Positions 7,899-17,168 are shown, counted from the stretch's first letter. The stretch: 64,000 bases of DNA from Flavobacteriaceae bacterium PS02336 (GCA_029960065.1 JASCOF010000006.1:1-64000); one strand, 5' to 3'. Notes: generated from the sequence alone by a model not told the origin. Program-made: numbers and translations.

Positions 7899-9131
7899 TT
7901 ATCTCAATTGAATTAAAATCTGCTTGTGGGTTGTTTTTCCGTCGTCTTTAATTTTCAAATCTTTACTGGATTCGATTTCAAATTTAGATGACGTTTCTAT
8001 ATTTAATGAAATATCTTGATATCGGAAGTTTTGCGGGATTTCAGGCAAATCGATCGTAACTTCTATTTCTTTGTTTTTTTGTTTGTAATCGACTTTGATT
8101 CTGTCTCTTAACCAGATGTATTCGTAAACTTCCTGCCACGGCGCCATCCAGATAGAATCGTTTCCTTTTTCACCGTATTTATTGGCAAGCGTTGTCATAT
8201 AGTATTTAAAATCGGGAAAACGCATACTTAAATTCCACAGATTTCCATTTCCTGTTCCGTGTGTGAAATCGTTAAACCAAACTGGTTCTGGCTGTTTTAC
8301 AATTGAATCTATGGTTTTTAAATAACGATCCATTGTTTTAAAACTAGTTGTGTCTTTTGAACTCAATACAAAAGTTCTTGCAGAAATCATTTTATCTAAA
8401 TCAACTTTGGAATTTACTTTATAAACTGGACCCGTACCTTTATAAGAAGCAACAGAAAGAAATCCGTTTGTTAATGCTTCTTTTTCGTATTCCAAATGAT
8501 AATCAGGATCGCCTTCTCCACCAGGAACTACAAAATGCGACATGGTGAAGTTTAGATTTTGTTTTATCGAAGTAGTATTTTCGGTGACTTCAGTTTTGTA
8601 ATTTGTTCCGTGTTTTGTTGCATGATGAAAACTGTGATTCAGAATATCCCAACCGGCGTTATACATTTCTTTAATTTCTGACCAAGAAAGATGTCCGCGG
8701 TTTTCGGGCAAATCACGAATTGATCCGCCATTGATGGCCAAAGCGAGTTTAAACGGAATTTTATTCCCGAATCCGTCTGAATAAAAAAGACCTTTTGAGG
8801 TTGTTCCGTCTCCGCCCTGATCGATTTTCCATTCGTTTTTATTGGGTTTGCTAATTTTTCCACCATTTAATAATGGAAATGCTGTTAAATATGCAGATCG
8901 ATATCCGTCGTCAAGCGTAAAACTGTAAGCAAAATGTTTGTTGAATTTTAAAGGAGAAGGTTTAATTGTGACTTTATGGTCTGATTTTAATTTGATTTTA
9001 AAAGAAATAGTTTTGGCTTTTGAAGAATCGATTTTAGAATTCAAATCATTTCCAAAACAAACCAAAACTGAATTTATCAGAAGAACTAAAGTGAATAAAA
9101 GTCGCTTTATTTGAGTGTGTGGTATTTTCAT
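7899..9131 (-). CDS. Secreted polysaccharide-deacetylase-like (NodB fold) protein
   Basis: About 410 aa from the ATG at 9131, chosen because it places a hydrophobic signal peptide (IKRLLFTLVLLINSVLVCFG) at the N-terminus; the frame extends 17 codons further upstream. The NodB core is visible: SFTLDDGYRSAY supplies the catalytic and metal Asp pair, and DILNHSFHHATKHG the metal His residues. Family members remove acetyl groups from N-acetylated sugars such as chitin or peptidoglycan; the substrate here is unknown. The C-terminal ~60 residues look like a small beta-sandwich. It is exported to the periplasm or beyond. Single gene, convergent with the permease-peptidase. Confidence 0.85.
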   Translation of the reverse strand: MKIPHTQIKRLLFTLVLLINSVLVCFGNDLNSKIDSSKAKTISFKIKLKSDHKVTIKPSPLKFNKHFAYSFTLDDGYRSAYLTAFPLLNGGKISKPNKNEWKIDQGGDGTTSKGLFYSDGFGNKIPFKLALAINGGSIRDLPENRGHLSWSEIKEMYNAGWDILNHSFHHATKHGTNYKTEVTENTTSIKQNLNFTMSHFVVPGGEGDPDYHLEYEKEALTNGFLSVASYKGTGPVYKVNSKVDLDKMISARTFVLSSKDTTSFKTMDRYLKTIDSIVKQPEPVWFNDFTHGTGNGNLWNLSMRFPDFKYYMTTLANKYGEKGNDSIWMAPWQEVYEYIWLRDRIKVDYKQKNKEIEVTIDLPEIPQNFRYQDISLNIETSSKFEIESSKDLKIKDDGKTTHKQILIQLR

Positions 9132-9312
9132 TTTAAGGTTAGAATTAGATTTTCTAAAGATATTTAAAAAATGATATTTCAATACTCAAAAAAGTATTTA
9201 ACGAAATATAATAATTCAAAAAAGAACGAAATCACGTTAACCCTATAAAAATTAATACTTCAAGAAACAGGCATACAGATTGCATTTTAAAATTTACCTA
9301 AAAAATCCTGTT

Positions 9313-10098
9313 ATGTATCTTTCAACTACCAAAACGATAGTGTTTATTTCGGGAGCTTTTGTGAGCCATTTTTATTGGGGGAAATGGCTCACGTTTTTTG
9401 AAAACAAAGGATATAAAGTGGTTGCTCCGCCATGGCTGCATAAAAATGATTCGGTTGAAAATTTAAGAAAACAGAATCCGTGTATAAAAATTGGATCGAT
9501 CTCTTTATTTGATCTTTTATGCTATTACACCGAAATCATCGAAAAACTCCCCGAAAAACCCATTTTAGTTGGACATTCTTACGGCGGACTTTTAGTGCAA
9601 TTATTAGTTCAGAAAGATTTAGCCGAAGCAGGAATCTGCATTAATTCTTTTCCTCCAAAAGGTTTTACGACTTCAAAATTTTCATTTTATAAAAAGATTA
9701 TTCCTTTTTCGTTCGGTCTTTTTTCTTCTAAAAAAACGTTCCTTTTACCATTCGAAAATTGGAAAAATACATTCTTCAATAGTTTTTCAATTGAAGAACA
9801 AAAAACGGAATATGAAAAATTCATTATTCCTGAATCTAAAAAAGCTTTGCGAAATTTATTCTCAAAAAATGCTGAAATCAATTGTAGAAAAAAACATGTT
9901 CCCCTGTTTTTTATTTCGTGTTCTGAAGACCAGATTATTCCCCCGAAGTTGGTTCAATGGAATTTTAGAAAACATAGAAATATACAGTCCATAACTTGTT
10001 ATAAAGAATTTGGAAACAAAAATCATTTTGTAATTCTTCATCCCGAATGGCAAGAAGTTGCTGAAAGTGTTGCAAAATGGATTGAGAAAGTAACTTAA
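9313..10098 (+). CDS. Alpha/beta hydrolase
   Basis: 261 aa from the ATG at 9313; an in-frame TTG at 9280 would only add non-homologous residues. It starts with the strand TIVFISGAF and an oxyanion-type FVSHFYWG segment. The nucleophile elbow GHSYGG (Ser) lies about 90 residues in, an acidic residue in FISCSEDQIIPP follows, and the catalytic His is in GNKNHFVILHPEWQ. The triad is complete. Resembles serine esterase/lipase-like hydrolases of uncertain substrate. It has no signal peptide, so it is cytoplasmic. Confidence 0.88.
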   Translation: MYLSTTKTIVFISGAFVSHFYWGKWLTFFENKGYKVVAPPWLHKNDSVENLRKQNPCIKIGSISLFDLLCYYTEIIEKLPEKPILVGHSYGGLLVQLLVQKDLAEAGICINSFPPKGFTTSKFSFYKKIIPFSFGLFSSKKTFLLPFENWKNTFFNSFSIEEQKTEYEKFIIPESKKALRNLFSKNAEINCRKKHVPLFFISCSEDQIIPPKLVQWNFRKHRNIQSITCYKEFGNKNHFVILHPEWQEVAESVAKWIEKVT

Positions 10099-10120
10099 AT
10101 TTATTAATTTTTTTTTGAAT

Positions 10121-10185
10121 CTCGCAAAGACGCAAAGACGCCAAGTTTTTTCTTTTTTTTAAGTTTAAATTTGCGACTTTGCGAG
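10121..10185. terminator. CTCGCAAAGACGCAAA inverted repeat between convergent genes
   Basis: Arms at 10,121-10,136 and 10,170-10,185 match at 15 of 16 positions and enclose T- and A-rich sequence. It separates two convergent genes (stops at 10,098 and 10,206). The same vocabulary (GCAAAG...CTTTGCG) recurs in the nested repeat at 24,811-24,919. Terminator function is inferred. Confidence 0.6.
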
Positions 10186-10205
10186 CAATTTCGGTGCTAA
10201 AAATA

Positions 10206-12179
10206 TTAACTGATTTCTCTCTTAATTTCTAATTTCTTGATTTTTGAATTTAAGGTTGAAGGATGAATATCCAGAATTTCGGCTGCACCGCCTGCGCCGG
10301 AGATTTTTCCGTTGCATTTTTTAAGAATATATAAAATGTAGTCACGTTCGTTTTCCATAATCGTTTTTATTGAAAATGAATCGGTGCTTTGCTGTGCATG
10401 TATTTTTGAGGAAGGCGAGAATTCAATAGATTTAATTGTATTTCCTTCTGTCAATAATAAAGTACGCTGAATAAGATGTTCGAGTTCCCTGATATTTCCC
10501 GGCCAATCGTAATTTGTAATCTGCTGTAAAGCATTTTCAGAAAGTGTCGGCACTTTTCGATTCATACGTTCGCTGTAAATATTTATAAAATGATCTGCCA
10601 AATCTGGAATATCTTCTTTTCGCTTTTTTAATGAAGGCACTAGAATTGGAAAAACATGAAGTCTATAATATAAATCCATTCTAAAACGTCCAGCTGCGAC
10701 TTCTTCTTCAAGGTTTTTATTGGTTGCTGCAATAATACGGACATCAATTTTTATTGGCATTAATCCGCCAACACGTTCGATTTCTCGTTCTTGTAAAACA
10801 CGTAGTAATTTTACCTGAAGTTCCAGAGGCATTTCTCCAATCTCATCTAAGAAAATCGTTCCGCCGTTTGCGAGTTCAAATTTCCCGATTCGTTTTTCAG
10901 TAGCTCCCGTAAAAGCGCCTTTTTCATGTCCGAATAAAAGAGATTCTGCAAGGTTTTCAGGAATCGCACCGCAGTTTATTATTATGAGTGGTTTGTCTTT
11001 TTTTGGCGATAAATCGTGAATACTTTTGGCAATTTTTTCTTTTCCAGTACCGCTTTCACCTAAAATTAAGACAGAAGTATCAGACGGCGCTACTTTTTTG
11101 ATGTAATTAAAAACCGTTACCATTTGCGAGCTGTTTCCAATTATGCCTTCAAAACTCGATTTTATATTTTCTATTTTTTCTTTTTTCTGCGGAATCTCTT
11201 TTGCTTCAACAATTGTTTTTTCAGCAGAATAAAAACGGGAAATAAATTGCGAAAATGTATTTTCAAGATTCGATAATAATTTCAGATTTTCATCTGAATA
11301 AATATTAAAATTTCTGCTGTAAAAAGTAAAACAAAATCGTTGCGAAACGGCAATTGAAAGCGGAAAAACCAAATACGATTTAATTCCGAAATTATGCGAA
11401 ATAATACCTTTTATCGGCGCGGTTTGAAAATTATTAATCAAAGATTCTTCACTGTAAATAGTTGGTTTAATGTCAATCTGCGATTTTATATACGTTTCAT
11501 TTAATTCCCGAATTGATATTTCGGCAATCTGCGAAAGCTTTTCTACATTGATAATTTGATATTGATCAATATTTTTTCGGATGATTCCGAGGTTTGAATA
11601 ATGTTCTGCATTTACAAATCCAGCTTCTAAATAATCGAAAGAAATAAAAGTCTGAATATTTTTGGCAAAAGCCAATAAAGCATCTTCGAGTTTAATATTG
11701 GAATTAATTACTTCTGAAATCTTATTTTTCAATTCCAACTGCTGCATTAACTGCGACTCTAAACTATATTCTTGTCTGTAAAAGGCAATTTCCAGAGTTG
11801 TTAAAATATCTTGTTCTCGAAATGGTTTTACAATAAATCCGTAGGGATGTGTGGTTTTGGCCTGATCTAAAATTCGCTTGCTTGAATTGGCAGAAATAAA
11901 AATAAAACCAATATTTTTTTCTTTTAAAATATGAGCGAGATCAATTCCAGTTTTTTCTCCTTTGAGCATAATATCTACAAATACCAAATCTGGTTTTTGC
12001 GTCTGAATTGCATCCAAAGCCTGATCTACAGAACGCGCAATTCCGATCACTTTGTAATTTGCTTTTTCTAGAATTAACTGCAAATCATGCGCTTCAATAA
12101 ATTGATCTTCAACAATTAAAATTTGTTTTTGAAAGTGTTTTTTTTGAGATTGGGTGCTGTTTTCAGAGACCGCTTCCAT
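10206..12179 (-). CDS. Sigma-54-dependent response regulator: REC, GAF-like, AAA+, Fis HTH
   Basis: 657 aa. The receiver domain has acidic VEDQ near residue 25, phospho-acceptor Asp69 in LVFVDIML, and Lys in IVKPFREQD. A GAF-like sensory segment spans ~150-320. The AAA+ domain carries Walker A GESGTGKE, GAFTGA (the loop that contacts sigma-54) and Walker B GGTIFLDEIGEM. The C-terminus is a Fis-type HTH (GGAAEILDIHPSTLNSKIKK). It activates RpoN-dependent promoters when phosphorylated. Divergent from the histidine kinase at 12,387, its likely partner. The inserted GAF-like region suggests a second input signal. Confidence 0.93.
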   Translation of the reverse strand: MEAVSENSTQSQKKHFQKQILIVEDQFIEAHDLQLILEKANYKVIGIARSVDQALDAIQTQKPDLVFVDIMLKGEKTGIDLAHILKEKNIGFIFISANSSKRILDQAKTTHPYGFIVKPFREQDILTTLEIAFYRQEYSLESQLMQQLELKNKISEVINSNIKLEDALLAFAKNIQTFISFDYLEAGFVNAEHYSNLGIIRKNIDQYQIINVEKLSQIAEISIRELNETYIKSQIDIKPTIYSEESLINNFQTAPIKGIISHNFGIKSYLVFPLSIAVSQRFCFTFYSRNFNIYSDENLKLLSNLENTFSQFISRFYSAEKTIVEAKEIPQKKEKIENIKSSFEGIIGNSSQMVTVFNYIKKVAPSDTSVLILGESGTGKEKIAKSIHDLSPKKDKPLIIINCGAIPENLAESLLFGHEKGAFTGATEKRIGKFELANGGTIFLDEIGEMPLELQVKLLRVLQEREIERVGGLMPIKIDVRIIAATNKNLEEEVAAGRFRMDLYYRLHVFPILVPSLKKRKEDIPDLADHFINIYSERMNRKVPTLSENALQQITNYDWPGNIRELEHLIQRTLLLTEGNTIKSIEFSPSSKIHAQQSTDSFSIKTIMENERDYILYILKKCNGKISGAGGAAEILDIHPSTLNSKIKKLEIKREIS

Positions 12180-12386
12180 AAATGTAGTATTATTTATATT
12201 ATAACCCTGTAATTCACTGGCATAAAATTAGTTAAATAACCCCAGTAATTTCAATGTTTTGGATTTTTTGTATAAAAAAAATCACATTTAATGTGAATTT
12301 TCTTGATATTTTTCAAAATAATCAGACTTCTTTATTTCTATATTTGTTTTCCAAAACCAATCCAAAAACCTAATTTAAAACCAATT

Positions 12387-14825
12387 ATGAAATCTTTTCT
12401 TTTTTATTTTGCTTTCCTGATTTCTTTTATTTCATTGGCACAATCACCATCGGTTTCGCGTTATGATTTAAAGAAAAAAAGGTTATTAATTCAGACTTGC
12501 TCCATGTATTTATACAATGCAAATCAAGGTGCAATTGATCCAGATAGTTCTGTTGTTTTAGCATGTAAAGCTTATAAATTACCGCTTTCACTAGCTTATG
12601 ACGAAGGATTTAATGAGGGTAAATATTTAATTGGAAATGATTTAATAAATAAAGGAAATATAAATTCTGTCCAAAAACTTTTAGCAAAATCAAAAAATGA
12701 AGACCGCATTAGATTATTGCTTCAATTGGGAAATTATTATCTGTTTCAACCTGGCTCAAAACCAGATGATCTCAAAAATGCCAAAATTTATATCGATGAA
12801 GCCGTATTACTTTCCAATCAGCTAAAAATCAAAAAATGGCAGCATCAGAGTTTATTACTTTTAGGAAAATTCTATTATCAGGCTAATAATCAAGCAGAAG
12901 GAAATAAATGCTTTTTAAAAGTTATTGATGAATGTCGTCAACAAAAGGATCAGCTAGGTCTTGCACAAGCGCTAGATGCGTATGGAACTCTTTTATTCAA
13001 TTTAGATCCTCAAAAAGAAAAAATACTGCAAGAAGCGATTTCGATTTATACTTCATTAAAAATGGAGGAAAAAAGACTCGAAAATTACATGAAAATCACC
13101 ACGATTTATTTTTGGGGAGGAAAAGGAATTGAAGCCAAAAAGAGACTCTACAAAACTTTAGCCGATTTACGAAAGATTGGTTTTGAGCAGCAACAATATG
13201 TAGAAACCACAATTTCTTATATTGAAATTAATCAGTTTAATTTAAAAAGTGCTTTGTATTATGCTCAAAAAAGTGTCAAAAGAATGGAAGATACTGGCGA
13301 CTATACTTTTGCTGATATCTTTTACATGCGTTTAGGATTTGTTTATCTGGCTCTAGGACATTATGATGATGCTATAAAGTTAAGTGAAAAGAGTATCGAA
13401 TACGGCAAAAATAATATTGTAGACAGCGGAAGCTGGTATAAAAGTTTTATCGCTTCGGCGGCAACTTTATCTATTAAAGGTAAAAATAAGGAAGCTCTTC
13501 AATATATCAATTCGGTTGTAAAAACGTATCCTCCAGGAAATCCTTTTGATCAAATGTTAATTTCTTTTGCCTATGCAAATTGCTATTGGGAATTAAAGGA
13601 TTATACAAATGCCGAAAAACATTTTCTAGAAATGGATCTTGCTGCTTCAAAACTAGATTCTCCAGAAACTTTTAGGGATGTTGCCAATTGTTATTCTGCA
13701 ATTGCTGCTTTCTATGCAGGAAGAAAAAATTTAGAAAAAGCAACCTATTATTCTAATAAAGTTTTAGCGCTTTCGAATAAATATGACAAAAATTACAACT
13801 CGCAAACTTTAATGACGTCGTTATATCGAATTGATTCCTTAAAAGGTGATTATCGTTCGGCTCTTGCGAATTATAAAATCTTCAAAAAACTGAGTGATTC
13901 TCTTTATAACATTTCTAAAAACAAGCAAATTGAAGAATTAAAAATTCAGTATGAAACAGAGAATAAAGAAGAGAAAATCAATCTTTTAAATAGTCAATCA
14001 AAACTTCAGGAAAGCGAGTTACAAAAATCAAAACTTTTAAATACGGTTTCTATCTGGAGTTTGATTTTGCTAGGAATTACAATTGCTTTGCTTTATAATC
14101 GTTATCGTTTAAAACAACGAAATCACGCCAAACTGGAAATTAAAGAAAAAGAAATCAACCAGAAAAACATTAATCTAAAGCATTTACTGGATGAAAAAGA
14201 ATGGCTGTTGAAAGAAATTCATCATCGTGTAAAAAATAATCTGCAAACTGTAATCAGTCTGCTGAATTCGCAATCGGCTTATTTGGAAAACGACATGGCT
14301 TTGTCTGCAATTAAAAACAGTCAGCACAGAATTCATTCGATGTCTTTGATTCACCAGAAATTATATAATTCTGAAAATATTTCGACGATAAATATGCCGA
14401 ATTATATTAAGGAATTGGTCGAATATTTACGAGAATCTTTTTCGCTTGGGCAGAGAATTCGCTTTGAAGTAAAAATTGATCCATTAGAATTAGATGTGGC
14501 ACACGCCGTTCCGCTTGGGCTTATTTTAAATGAAGCCATTACGAATTCTATTAAATATGCTTTTCCCGATGATCGAACCGGAATGATTTACATTACGCTC
14601 GAAACTATAGCCGAAAATCAATATGTTTTAACTATTTCCGATAACGGAATTGGTTTTGATTTGAACCTCAGCGATAAAAAACCTAATTCTTTTGGAATGA
14701 TGCTGATAAAAGGTTTAAGCGATGATCTTGACGGGAAATTAACAATCGAAAATAATAATGGAACGATTTTGAAAATAGAATTTTCGCAAGAATTTCCGTT
14801 GAATCAAAAAAGGAAAATGATTTAA
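12387..14825 (+). CDS. TPR sensor histidine kinase (HisKA_2 type)
   Basis: 812 aa from the ATG at 12,387, which gives a signal peptide MKSFLFYFAFLISFISLAQ; the frame is open 28 codons upstream. The periplasmic half consists of tetratricopeptide-like repeats (residues ~60-520). A membrane segment follows (SIWSLILLGITIALLY), then a short coiled coil. The phosphoacceptor helix is KEIHHRVKNNLQTVISLL (HisKA_2/HWE-like). The ATPase N-box is NEAITNSIKYAF and the G1 box DNGIGFD. Signals are probably sensed by the TPR domain. It is flanked by two sigma-54 activators: one divergent at 10,206-12,179 and one downstream at 14,877. Either may be its response regulator. Confidence 0.92.
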   Translation: MKSFLFYFAFLISFISLAQSPSVSRYDLKKKRLLIQTCSMYLYNANQGAIDPDSSVVLACKAYKLPLSLAYDEGFNEGKYLIGNDLINKGNINSVQKLLAKSKNEDRIRLLLQLGNYYLFQPGSKPDDLKNAKIYIDEAVLLSNQLKIKKWQHQSLLLLGKFYYQANNQAEGNKCFLKVIDECRQQKDQLGLAQALDAYGTLLFNLDPQKEKILQEAISIYTSLKMEEKRLENYMKITTIYFWGGKGIEAKKRLYKTLADLRKIGFEQQQYVETTISYIEINQFNLKSALYYAQKSVKRMEDTGDYTFADIFYMRLGFVYLALGHYDDAIKLSEKSIEYGKNNIVDSGSWYKSFIASAATLSIKGKNKEALQYINSVVKTYPPGNPFDQMLISFAYANCYWELKDYTNAEKHFLEMDLAASKLDSPETFRDVANCYSAIAAFYAGRKNLEKATYYSNKVLALSNKYDKNYNSQTLMTSLYRIDSLKGDYRSALANYKIFKKLSDSLYNISKNKQIEELKIQYETENKEEKINLLNSQSKLQESELQKSKLLNTVSIWSLILLGITIALLYNRYRLKQRNHAKLEIKEKEINQKNINLKHLLDEKEWLLKEIHHRVKNNLQTVISLLNSQSAYLENDMALSAIKNSQHRIHSMSLIHQKLYNSENISTINMPNYIKELVEYLRESFSLGQRIRFEVKIDPLELDVAHAVPLGLILNEAITNSIKYAFPDDRTGMIYITLETIAENQYVLTISDNGIGFDLNLSDKKPNSFGMMLIKGLSDDLDGKLTIENNNGTILKIEFSQEFPLNQKRKMI

Positions 14826-14829
14826 AACC

Positions 14830-14837
14830 TACATTTG
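14830..14837 (+). promoter_or_regulatory. -7 box TACATTTG before the NtrC-like gene
   Basis: Perfect TAnnTTTG match 40 nt upstream of the start codon. No TTG lies at the usual 17-23-nt distance (nearest at 14,799 with a 28-nt gap), so the promoter may be weak or activator-dependent. Confidence 0.5.
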
Positions 14838-14876
14838 TACATCAAAATACCAATTCGGTTTTAGCTTATCTGCAAA

Positions 14877-16226
14877 ATGACACACAAAATTTTAATTATA
14901 GATGACGAAGAAAAACTGAGAAGTCTGCTGGCGCGTATTATAAAATCGGAAGGATTTGAAGTTATCGAAGCCAAAGATTTAAAATCAGGTTTTAAGAAAT
15001 TGGAACAAACAGATATTGATGTTGTTTTATGCGATGTAAAATTACCTGACGGAAATGGTGTTGATTTTCTTCAAAATATAAAAGGAAGTTTTCCGCTCAC
15101 GGAAGTTATTCTGTTAACAGCTTTTGGAAATATTCCAGATGGCGTTCAGGCAATGAAAAACGGTGCTTTCGATTATATTGTAAAAGGCGACGACAATGAT
15201 AAAATTATTCCGCTTCTTTATAAAGCGGTTGAAAAAGTGCATTTACAAAAGAAAGTGCAGCAACTTGAAAAACGTATTAATGATAAATATTCATTCAATA
15301 CCATTATTGGAAAATCAAAAGGAATTGAACAGGTTATTGATCTCGCACAAAAAGTAGCTAAAACAGATTCGACTGTTTTACTTACTGGCGAAACAGGAAC
15401 GGGAAAAGAAGTTTTTGCACAGGCGATTCATGAAAATAGTAATCGTGTTGGAAAATCTTTTGTGGCATTAAACTGCAGTACTTTCACCAAAGAAATTTTA
15501 GAAAGTGAACTTTTTGGTCATAAACAAGGCGCTTTTACGGGAGCTGTAAAAGATAAAAAAGGTTTTATTGAAGAAGCCAATGGCGGAACTTTATTTCTAG
15601 ATGAAATTGGTGAAATGCCAATTGATCTTCAAGCCAAATTGTTGCGTGTTTTAGAAACTTCCGAATATATTCCCGTTGGAGACACCAGTCCAAAAAAATC
15701 AAATTTCAGATTAATTGCAGCTACAAACCGAGATTTAAAAACAGAAAGTGATGAACATCGTTTCCGTTCCGATTTGTATTTTCGTTTAAATATCTTCGAA
15801 ATTAAACTTCCTTCTTTACGAGAAAGAATTAAAGATATTGCAGTTTTGACGCATCATTTCGTGAAACAATTTTCTGAAAAAACGAATAAAAAAACATTAC
15901 AAATCTCTGATGATTTTCTGCAGAAATTAGAAAACTATTCCTGGCCTGGAAATATCCGCGAACTTAAAAACATCATCGAGAGATCTGTTATTTTAAGTAA
16001 TGGAGATACTTTAACTTCAGATGTTCTGCCTTATGAAATGCAACATCAAGCTGAAAAAAGCACCAAATCAATGTCGGCTTTCTCTATGCAGAGTGTTGAA
16101 AAACTCCATATTCAAAAGGTTTTAAATTATACAAAAGGAAATAAAGCTGAAACGGCACGATTATTAGAAATTGGAATTGCGACTTTGTACAGAAAATTAG
16201 AAGAATATGGGATAGAGAAAAATTAA
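14877..16226 (+). CDS. NtrC-family sigma-54 response regulator
   Basis: 449 aa with the standard three domains. The receiver domain has IIDDEEK near residue 9 and phospho-acceptor Asp53 in VLCDVKLPDG. The AAA+ domain has GETGTGKE, KQGAFTGAVK (sigma-54 loop) and GGTLFLDEIGEM. A Fis-type HTH (KAETARLLEIGIATLYRKLEE) lies at the C-terminus. It sits 51 nt behind the TPR kinase and directly before the kdp locus. It is therefore a candidate for regulating kdp in place of the OmpR-type KdpE, which is absent from this window. That assignment is inferred from position. Confidence 0.94.
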   Translation: MTHKILIIDDEEKLRSLLARIIKSEGFEVIEAKDLKSGFKKLEQTDIDVVLCDVKLPDGNGVDFLQNIKGSFPLTEVILLTAFGNIPDGVQAMKNGAFDYIVKGDDNDKIIPLLYKAVEKVHLQKKVQQLEKRINDKYSFNTIIGKSKGIEQVIDLAQKVAKTDSTVLLTGETGTGKEVFAQAIHENSNRVGKSFVALNCSTFTKEILESELFGHKQGAFTGAVKDKKGFIEEANGGTLFLDEIGEMPIDLQAKLLRVLETSEYIPVGDTSPKKSNFRLIAATNRDLKTESDEHRFRSDLYFRLNIFEIKLPSLRERIKDIAVLTHHFVKQFSEKTNKKTLQISDDFLQKLENYSWPGNIRELKNIIERSVILSNGDTLTSDVLPYEMQHQAEKSTKSMSAFSMQSVEKLHIQKVLNYTKGNKAETARLLEIGIATLYRKLEEYGIEKN

Positions 16227-16498
16227 ATTCCAAAATTTAAATTCCAAATTCCAATTTCAAATTCCAATTTCAATATCAATGGCAATTTCAATGTCAATGA
16301 CAAAATCAATTTTTAAAAGCTTCTGAGAAGCAGTATATTTATATAATTATTTATTGCCAATGCTATAAAGCTCCAGCGGAGCGACACCCACACAATGTAA
16401 AAAAATATGTCACCCCGCTGGGGTTCTGGTAAACATGGTTTCATTATTTTCTATAAATATGTCGCTTCTCCGAAGCTTAAATAACATATCAAAACGAG
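16227..16498. repeat. Repeat-rich gap: degenerate CCAAATT tandem and GCTCC-AGCGG palindrome
   Basis: At 16,226-16,316 the phrase AATTCCAAATT and variants (TTTCAATATCAATGGC) recur in tandem. At 16,371-16,427 a palindrome pairs GCTCCAGCGGAGCGACA with TGTCACCCCGCTGGGGT (a few mismatches). A third related arm, ATGTCGCTTCTCCGAAGC, lies near 16,460. No gene is visible. Confidence 0.6.
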
Positions 16499-16528
16499 AA
16501 AAGCTTATCAAAATGATAGGCTTTTTTT
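16499..16528 (+). terminator. Hairpin terminator before the kdp locus
   Basis: AAGCTTATCA and TGATAGGCTT form a 10-bp stem (one G-T pair) around AAA, followed by seven T. It separates the NtrC-like gene from the kdp locus, so the locus should have its own promoter. Confidence 0.75.
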
Positions 16529-16540
16529 ATGTCTGATTTT

Positions 16541-16555
16541 TGGCACACAGCTACA
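16541..16555 (+). promoter_or_regulatory. Possible sigma-54 (-24/-12) promoter of the kdp locus
   Basis: TGGCACACAGCTACA has a perfect -24 half (TGGCAC), but a -12 half with CA where GC is expected, at the correct 10-nt spacing from GG. It lies between the terminator at 16,499 and the first small gene. The adjacent NtrC-like activator makes it plausible; the -12 mismatch keeps confidence low. Confidence 0.3.
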
Positions 16556-16645
16556 TTCCTTTTATTGACAGCACTTTAGCTGTAACTTGACTTTTTCGGA
16601 ACATCTTTTGGCATAAGGAGGGAGAACATTAAAAATTCATTCCAA

Positions 16646-16927
16646 ATGAAAAATCAAGTCACCTCAATCTACAAACAAGCTGAAAGGTTTGCCGAAATCA
16701 CTAAAAAATCTATTATCTCTGGCAATATCGTAAGAGCGAAGAAATGTCTGGCTCTTGCCGAACGTTTGTTTATAACCGGAAGCATCGAAACTAAAAATGC
16801 CATTTCTAATGTGTATGTTTTTTCGGTTTCTTCTTTTATGGAAGTGCGTCACTGCAATATTTCACATCTTTTCCCTCAAACACTTAAAGCGGAATATATC
16901 AAGCAGGTGAATGCATCTGGTGTTTAA
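16646..16927 (+). CDS. Small conserved kdp-associated protein of unknown function
   Basis: 93 aa, soluble, mostly alpha-helical by composition. The N-terminal half (QAERFAEITKKSIISGNIVR) resembles a helical repeat unit. The C-terminal half contains VYVFSVSSFMEVRH, then CNISHLFPQTLKAEYIKQ. I recall similar short proteins in Flavobacterium kdp loci, possibly filed under a DUF, but cannot name the family with certainty. It precedes the two membrane peptides and kdpA on the same strand, so co-expression with the K+ pump is likely. An AAGGAGGG stretch about 25 nt upstream is too distant to act as its ribosome binding site. Confidence 0.7.
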   Translation: MKNQVTSIYKQAERFAEITKKSIISGNIVRAKKCLALAERLFITGSIETKNAISNVYVFSVSSFMEVRHCNISHLFPQTLKAEYIKQVNASGV

Positions 16928-17003
16928 TCGGTTAACTGTTTAATCGTTTAATCGCCAAACGACAATCTAAAATCTAAAATCTGAATTCTAAAATAATTAT
17001 CCT

Positions 17004-17087
17004 ATGATCACTTTTCTTTTACTCGTACTGGCCGTTGTGCTGTTTGCCATTTGTTTTCTCTCTGTTGAATTTTTTGAAAAAATCTAA
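17004..17087 (+). CDS. 27-aa single-span membrane peptide upstream of kdpF
   Basis: Sequence is MITFLLLVLAVVLFAICFLS followed by VEFFEKI: one hydrophobic helix with a short charged tail. It ends 3 nt before the kdpF start codon. The size and topology are those of KdpF, so this may be a second KdpF-like subunit or a diverged duplicate, but the sequence differs from the neighbouring KdpF. Coding status rests on start-codon position, tight spacing to kdpF and a membrane-helix composition. Confidence 0.6.
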   Translation: MITFLLLVLAVVLFAICFLSVEFFEKI

Positions 17088-17090
17088 ATC

Positions 17091-17168
17091 ATGACCGCAC
17101 TATTTATTATTTCAATCGCCGTTTTCGTGTATTTGATTTATGTATTAATCAAACCCGAAAAATTTTAA
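17091..17168 (+). CDS. kdpF: K+-transporting ATPase subunit KdpF
   Basis: 25 aa, one membrane helix: MTALFIISIAVFVYLIYVLI ending KPEKF. This matches the KdpF pattern (hydrophobic helix, then the Lys-Pro-Glu-Lys-Phe end). KdpF is a stabilising subunit of the KdpFABC complex in the inner membrane. It lies directly upstream of kdpA in the usual order. The intervening 104 nt hold no further gene. Confidence 0.85.
   Translation: MTALFIISIAVFVYLIYVLIKPEKF

Noticed and set aside
16615..16624. AAGGAGGG as ribosome binding site of the 93-aa gene
   Set aside because: It lies about 25 nt before the start codon, too far, and this phylum rarely uses Shine-Dalgarno sites.
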